Below are positions 6,934-10,052 of a stretch of 10,052 nt of DNA, one piece after another. Origin of the DNA: Candidatus Bathyarchaeota archaeon (lineage in GTDB: Archaea; Thermoproteota; Bathyarchaeia; Bathyarchaeales; Bathyarchaeaceae); assembly GCA_026967815.1 (NCBI GenBank), contig JAPUUO010000035.1:2228-12279 (forward strand). The letters run 5' to 3'. The notes beneath the pieces are model-generated. The model was given only the letters and a program-made list of their open reading frames with translations, made no database searches and was not told the origin of the DNA. Position 1 is the stretch's first letter. The number at the start of each line of letters is the position of its first letter. A program made the position numbers and the translations under genes.

Positions 6934-9057
6934 CTATCGAATCTTCTTTACTAGCTCGGTCACGTCTGGGAAGTCTATTCTGAGTTCTTTCAACTTTTGC
7001 AGAGTCGGGATGCCATTGGAGTTCCATTCTCTTCTTTTGTAGACAGCATCCTTGAGTTTTTCATATTCTGATTGACGATATTTCTTTAAGATTGCCATCT
7101 TCTCCTCTAACGATTTGCCCTTTGGATCGTAACCAATCTTTTCCTTGAGTTGTTTGTCGTATCGATCTGCGCGGCTTTCATACTCCTCTTTTGTTACAGG
7201 TCCAACAGAGCGGTAAGGTACATCATCGTGTTCACGGGTGCCGAGCCCCATCCTCAAATTGAAGATGCGTTGAAAATTGTATACTTTTTCACTAATCAAA
7301 ATTAGATCGTCTGGTGTGACTTTTCGACCTGTTACACCGTAAAAGCATCTCGCATAATTCTTTACATGCGAAATGAATTTGGCAGGGTCAGAAGTGTTCT
7401 CATTTTCTGGAGGCGTAACGTCATTCCAAGGAAGTTTACATAAACCGACTAAACCGAACCACGTGCGGAACATCGGGAACCAGTGGAGAGCTTCTGCTTT
7501 CTGCTCAAATGTTGGCATCAAGTTATGCACCATGTCTAAGAATATTAACCAAGCCTCATCGTGTTGAGGACCTTTTAGTGCAAGTCCATATCCCCCCTGC
7601 TGTGCCAAAGATTCTTTGGTGACGTACTCCGAATACTCTAAACCCTTCGCCTCCATCCCAATCTCTTGCAATGTCTTTGGGTCTGCACCATACTTGTCAG
7701 CAAAGAGCTTCTTCATGCTGCGAATTCCTTGGCCGACAATCCAGCCAAATCCTTCTCCTCTCGCCATTTGGTGAATGATTTCTAGTGCGGCTTTCGAGTT
7801 TCCAAAATTCAGTTTAAGACCACCAGTGACCTCTTTGTCAATTAAACCCATTTCGTAGCACTCCATTGCAAATGCTGTCGCCGTGCCAACCGAAATCGTG
7901 TCTATACCATATGTGTCACAGTAAAAGTTAGCCTCGATCACATGGTCCGGGTCAAAAATCCCACAATTGCTACCAAGGCCAGCGATGGTTTCATATTCCG
8001 GACCGTCCACCCACACCTTCTGACCCTTGTATGCGCCTGTCTTGAGTTCAAAGTCTTTTACACAGTGGCTGCACGCCATTGCGCAACCTATCCAGCATCC
8101 ATCATACCCGGGATCGAATTTCCTCCGATAGACATCTCCTCCGCTGAGCTTGTGGCCTTCAGGATGGCTACCAAATCTGAAATTGTTCACAGGGAGGAGA
8201 TCAAAATCGTTCATAATAGATACTAGATATGATGATCCGATAGCTGCCATTTCGTTTTGTTTCGAATCTAAGGTTACAATCTCTTTACTAAAATCGCGCC
8301 CTACCTGCTTGACAAGTTCCAAATCTGCAGGGTGATTGGCTTCCGGACTAACCGACCCAGAATACTTAATCACAATAGCCTTTATCTTCTTGTTTCTGAA
8401 GACCGTGCCTGTTCCTCCCCTACCAGCCTGCTTATACCTCACGCATTTACGTCGGGGGTCGTACCATGAGAAATTTAGGCATCCAAAATTTGTATGATCA
8501 GCACCTGGACCAGAAGAAATTACTGAAATGCTGTTCTTATTCTCACCACCGTACTTGTCTGTTAAGAATTGGCTAAGTAAGTAAGACTCGGATGGAAGCC
8601 CTTTAGTATTCTCAATAAACACTTTTCCTTCATCACCGTTGATGAAGATGACAATATCAGTCTCTGCTTTGCCCTGTATCTCCAGCGCATCCCACCCAGA
8701 AAATTTCAGGTAGGGCCCAAAGTATCCACCAACATTAGAGTCCATCACTGATCCGGTAAGGGGAGAAATCGTCACAACGATGCTCTTTCCGCTCCCAGGA
8801 TATATGGGAATGCCCCCCAGAGGGCCGCAAGCTATGCATATCTCATTCTCAGGATCATCCCACTTGATGACGTGATCTTTTGGCAAGGCATTCCAAAGCA
8901 GCCAAAGATCGAATCCACGACCGCCAATGAATGTGTCCTTCATTTCTTTTGTGACGGGTCTGCTCATGATCCTCTTATCTGTGAGATTGATGTACAGCGT
9001 CCTGTTGTTATACCCTTTATCAATCGGTCTCAAATCGTATTCATATTTTGAGTTCAC
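6934..9057 (-). CDS. Divergent aldehyde:ferredoxin oxidoreductase family protein (enlarged, subfamily unassigned)
   Basis: 707 residues from GTG 9057. The fold is recognisable: GYNNRTLYINLT (15-26), FIGGRGFDLWLLW (43-55), ISPLTGS (97-103), GPEYE (352-356, E356 at the Pyrococcus E313 site), D381-TYGI-D386 and GLVGLC540. It is about 100 residues longer than classical AOR, partly from a charged helical insertion near residues 625-670. The cluster motif is C321-x3-C325-x3-C329-x2-C332 instead of CxxCxxxC. The pterin loop reads AGRGGTGTVFRNKK (211-224), not GxGAVMGSKN. The active-site His position is Q498, with His one residue later (H499). GTG 9057 has AAAGGTGA 8 nt upstream and a TATA box at 9108-9116. 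ATG 9102 and TTG 9207 are in-frame alternatives with poorer SD context, adding 15 or 50 residues unlike AOR N-termini. A tungsten or molybdenum oxidoreductase is likely; the substrate is unknown. Confidence 0.88.
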   Translation of the reverse strand: MNSKYEYDLRPIDKGYNNRTLYINLTDKRIMSRPVTKEMKDTFIGGRGFDLWLLWNALPKDHVIKWDDPENEICIACGPLGGIPIYPGSGKSIVVTISPLTGSVMDSNVGGYFGPYLKFSGWDALEIQGKAETDIVIFINGDEGKVFIENTKGLPSESYLLSQFLTDKYGGENKNSISVISSGPGADHTNFGCLNFSWYDPRRKCVRYKQAGRGGTGTVFRNKKIKAIVIKYSGSVSPEANHPADLELVKQVGRDFSKEIVTLDSKQNEMAAIGSSYLVSIMNDFDLLPVNNFRFGSHPEGHKLSGGDVYRRKFDPGYDGCWIGCAMACSHCVKDFELKTGAYKGQKVWVDGPEYETIAGLGSNCGIFDPDHVIEANFYCDTYGIDTISVGTATAFAMECYEMGLIDKEVTGGLKLNFGNSKAALEIIHQMARGEGFGWIVGQGIRSMKKLFADKYGADPKTLQEIGMEAKGLEYSEYVTKESLAQQGGYGLALKGPQHDEAWLIFLDMVHNLMPTFEQKAEALHWFPMFRTWFGLVGLCKLPWNDVTPPENENTSDPAKFISHVKNYARCFYGVTGRKVTPDDLILISEKVYNFQRIFNLRMGLGTREHDDVPYRSVGPVTKEEYESRADRYDKQLKEKIGYDPKGKSLEEKMAILKKYRQSEYEKLKDAVYKRREWNSNGIPTLQKLKELRIDFPDVTELVKKIR

Positions 9058-9065
9058 TTTTGACG

Positions 9066-9116
9066 TCACCTTTAAGCCGTGATAGAATCTTTTGAATTCC
9101 ATTCGATGTTTAAAAC
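9066..9116 (-). promoter_or_regulatory. Promoter and SD of the divergent AOR gene
   Basis: On the minus strand, GTTTTAAAC (9116-9108) is a TATA-like box. Transcription would start near 9086, leaving a 28-nt leader with AAAGGTGA (9073-9066) 8 nt before GTG 9057. This spacing is the main argument for the GTG over the upstream ATG 9102, which would lie before the expected transcript start. Confidence 0.5.
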
Positions 9117-9143
9117 CCTTTCGTCGCGCTCTTATGCAAGATA

Positions 9144-9165
9144 GCTTTAAGCATTTTTGCTTTAA
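9144..9165 (+). promoter_or_regulatory. Repeated TATA-like GCTTTAA motifs in the AOR/proC divergent region
   Basis: GCTTTAA occurs at 9144-9150 and again at 9159-9165, 15 nt apart, with AAGCA-TTTT-TGCTT forming a short dyad between them. Either copy could serve as TATA for proC, with a start near 9175-9190. The tandem spacing could also suit a regulator, but it is short and A/T-rich. Confidence 0.3.
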
Positions 9166-9237
9166 TGCTGCCTTTGAAGTGAAAGACTTAACTTGCCTCA
9201 GATGCAATAATCAAGCCAAAAAAAGGATTGAGCAATT

Positions 9238-10050
9238 TTGAACCAGCCAAAAGTTGCGATTATCGGAGCAGGAAAAATGGGCGAAGCGATAATAGCTGGG
9301 CTTCTTAAATCTGGAAAGTATAGTCCCAAAGATATTCAAGCCGTTGAGGTTGCTGAAAGCCGCCGCAAGTTCATCAATGAAACTTATAAGGTAGAATGCT
9401 TCAGTGATGCAAAAAAAGCTGTGAAGTTCGGCGACATTATTTTGATTGCGGTTAAACCAAGCATTGTTGGAAAAGTTTTGGAGGAAATCGGTCCGACAAT
9501 AACCAAGGGCAAGGTACTTGTTTCAATTGCAGCAGGGGTCACTTTAGAGTTCATAAACTCGCTCACGCCAGAAGAGGTTCCAATCGTTAGGGTCATGCCT
9601 AACTTAGCGTGTTCCGTGAGCGAAGCCATGGTTACCTTCTGTCCAACTCCAAACATTACAAACGAAGAATTAACTATGATAACTAGGATGCTAAGTCTGC
9701 TTGGAAAAGTTATGCGCCTAGACGAGAAATATCTGAACCTTGCCACCGGCTTAGTTGGAAGTGGTCCAGCCTACATATATCTTATAATAGATGCCCTAGC
9801 AGATGCAGGTGTAAGACTCGGATTACCTAAAGATGTATCCATAACGCTCGCTGCTCAAACAACGCTTGGCGCTGCAAAAATGGTTGTAGAAACCGGTGAG
9901 CACCCAATCAAGCTCAAAGATAAGGTAGCCACGCCTGCCGGTACAACAGTGGAAGGTCTTCTCGAACTGGAACGAGGTCGTTTGAGAGCCACTATTGTTT
10001 CGGCTGTGACCAAAGCAGCAGAAAGAGCTAAGGGGTTAATGCCAGCTTAG
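9238..10050 (+). CDS. proC: Pyrroline-5-carboxylate reductase
   Basis: 270 residues, the normal family length. The enzyme reduces 1-pyrroline-5-carboxylate to L-proline with NAD(P)H, the last step of proline synthesis, in the cytoplasm. The N-terminal Rossmann fold shows VAIIGAGKMGEAI (6-18) with the GxGxMG nucleotide loop at 10-15, then AVKP (71-74) and VRVMPN (117-122). The C-terminal dimerisation and active-site domain has GSGPAYIYLIIDALADAG (174-191) and the P5CR signature with TPAGTTVEGLLELE (232-245). The start is TTG 9238, preceded by AAGGA with 10 nt spacing; the next Met (M14) would cut the nucleotide loop. It is divergent from the divergent AOR gene, with 180 nt between starts, and no other proline gene is in the window. 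The stop is 2 nt from the window end. Confidence 0.95.
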   Translation: MNQPKVAIIGAGKMGEAIIAGLLKSGKYSPKDIQAVEVAESRRKFINETYKVECFSDAKKAVKFGDIILIAVKPSIVGKVLEEIGPTITKGKVLVSIAAGVTLEFINSLTPEEVPIVRVMPNLACSVSEAMVTFCPTPNITNEELTMITRMLSLLGKVMRLDEKYLNLATGLVGSGPAYIYLIIDALADAGVRLGLPKDVSITLAAQTTLGAAKMVVETGEHPIKLKDKVATPAGTTVEGLLELERGRLRATIVSAVTKAAERAKGLMPA

Positions 10051-10052
10051 AA

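Noticed and set aside
9061..9068. Perfect palindrome TGACGTCA in the AOR leader
   Set aside because: Eight bases only, a single copy, partly overlapping the SD and expected by chance in a window of this size.
9058..9207. Longer starts for the divergent AOR at ATG 9102 or TTG 9207
   Set aside because: The added basic stretch is unlike AOR N-termini, the SD context is poorer, and the TATA-like box at 9108-9116 would lie within or next to the coding region.

Overview
The window looks like chromosomal DNA of an archaeon, most likely an anaerobic member of the Thermoproteota/Bathyarchaeia type. This rests on an archaeal-style family B DNA polymerase, two aldehyde:ferredoxin oxidoreductase (AOR) family proteins, TATA-like boxes about 26 nt before plausible transcription starts, and Shine-Dalgarno (SD) sites of the GGAGGTG type. 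The lineage is an inference from gene content; there is no rRNA gene to settle it.

Layout. Positions 1-745 (minus) hold the N-terminal 248 residues of a RsmB/NOP2/Sun-type RNA m5C methyltransferase, cut off by the window edge. It is divergent from a full-length family B DNA polymerase (883-3567, plus). Next is a small orphan membrane protein (3697-4131, plus), which converges on a QueT-family ECF transporter substrate-binding subunit (4318-4848, minus). Upstream of queT, and in the same direction, are two AOR-family genes: a classical-length one (4998-6830) and a larger, divergent one (6934-9057). Divergent from the second AOR gene is a complete proC (9238-10050, plus). All gaps between genes are shorter than 200 nt. 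No tRNA, rRNA, CRISPR array or mobile element is visible.

How the genes relate. The methyltransferase, polymerase and proC are housekeeping genes for RNA modification, replication and proline synthesis. The AOR pair would oxidise aldehydes, or reduce carboxylic acids, with ferredoxin at a tungstopterin centre. The two proteins are from clearly different subfamilies, and both depart from the Pyrococcus AOR pattern at known cofactor positions. QueT would import a 7-deazaguanine (queuosine/archaeosine) precursor, but the energising ECF module is not in the window.

Most notable observation. The 70-nt leader of queT can form a hairpin that competes with a perfect 7-nt anti-SD element, and the hairpin loop can also pair with a CCCC just before the SD. 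This resembles the architecture of a translational riboswitch. The second point of interest is the divergent AOR, with a Cx3Cx3Cx2C cluster motif, a changed pterin loop and a shifted active-site His.
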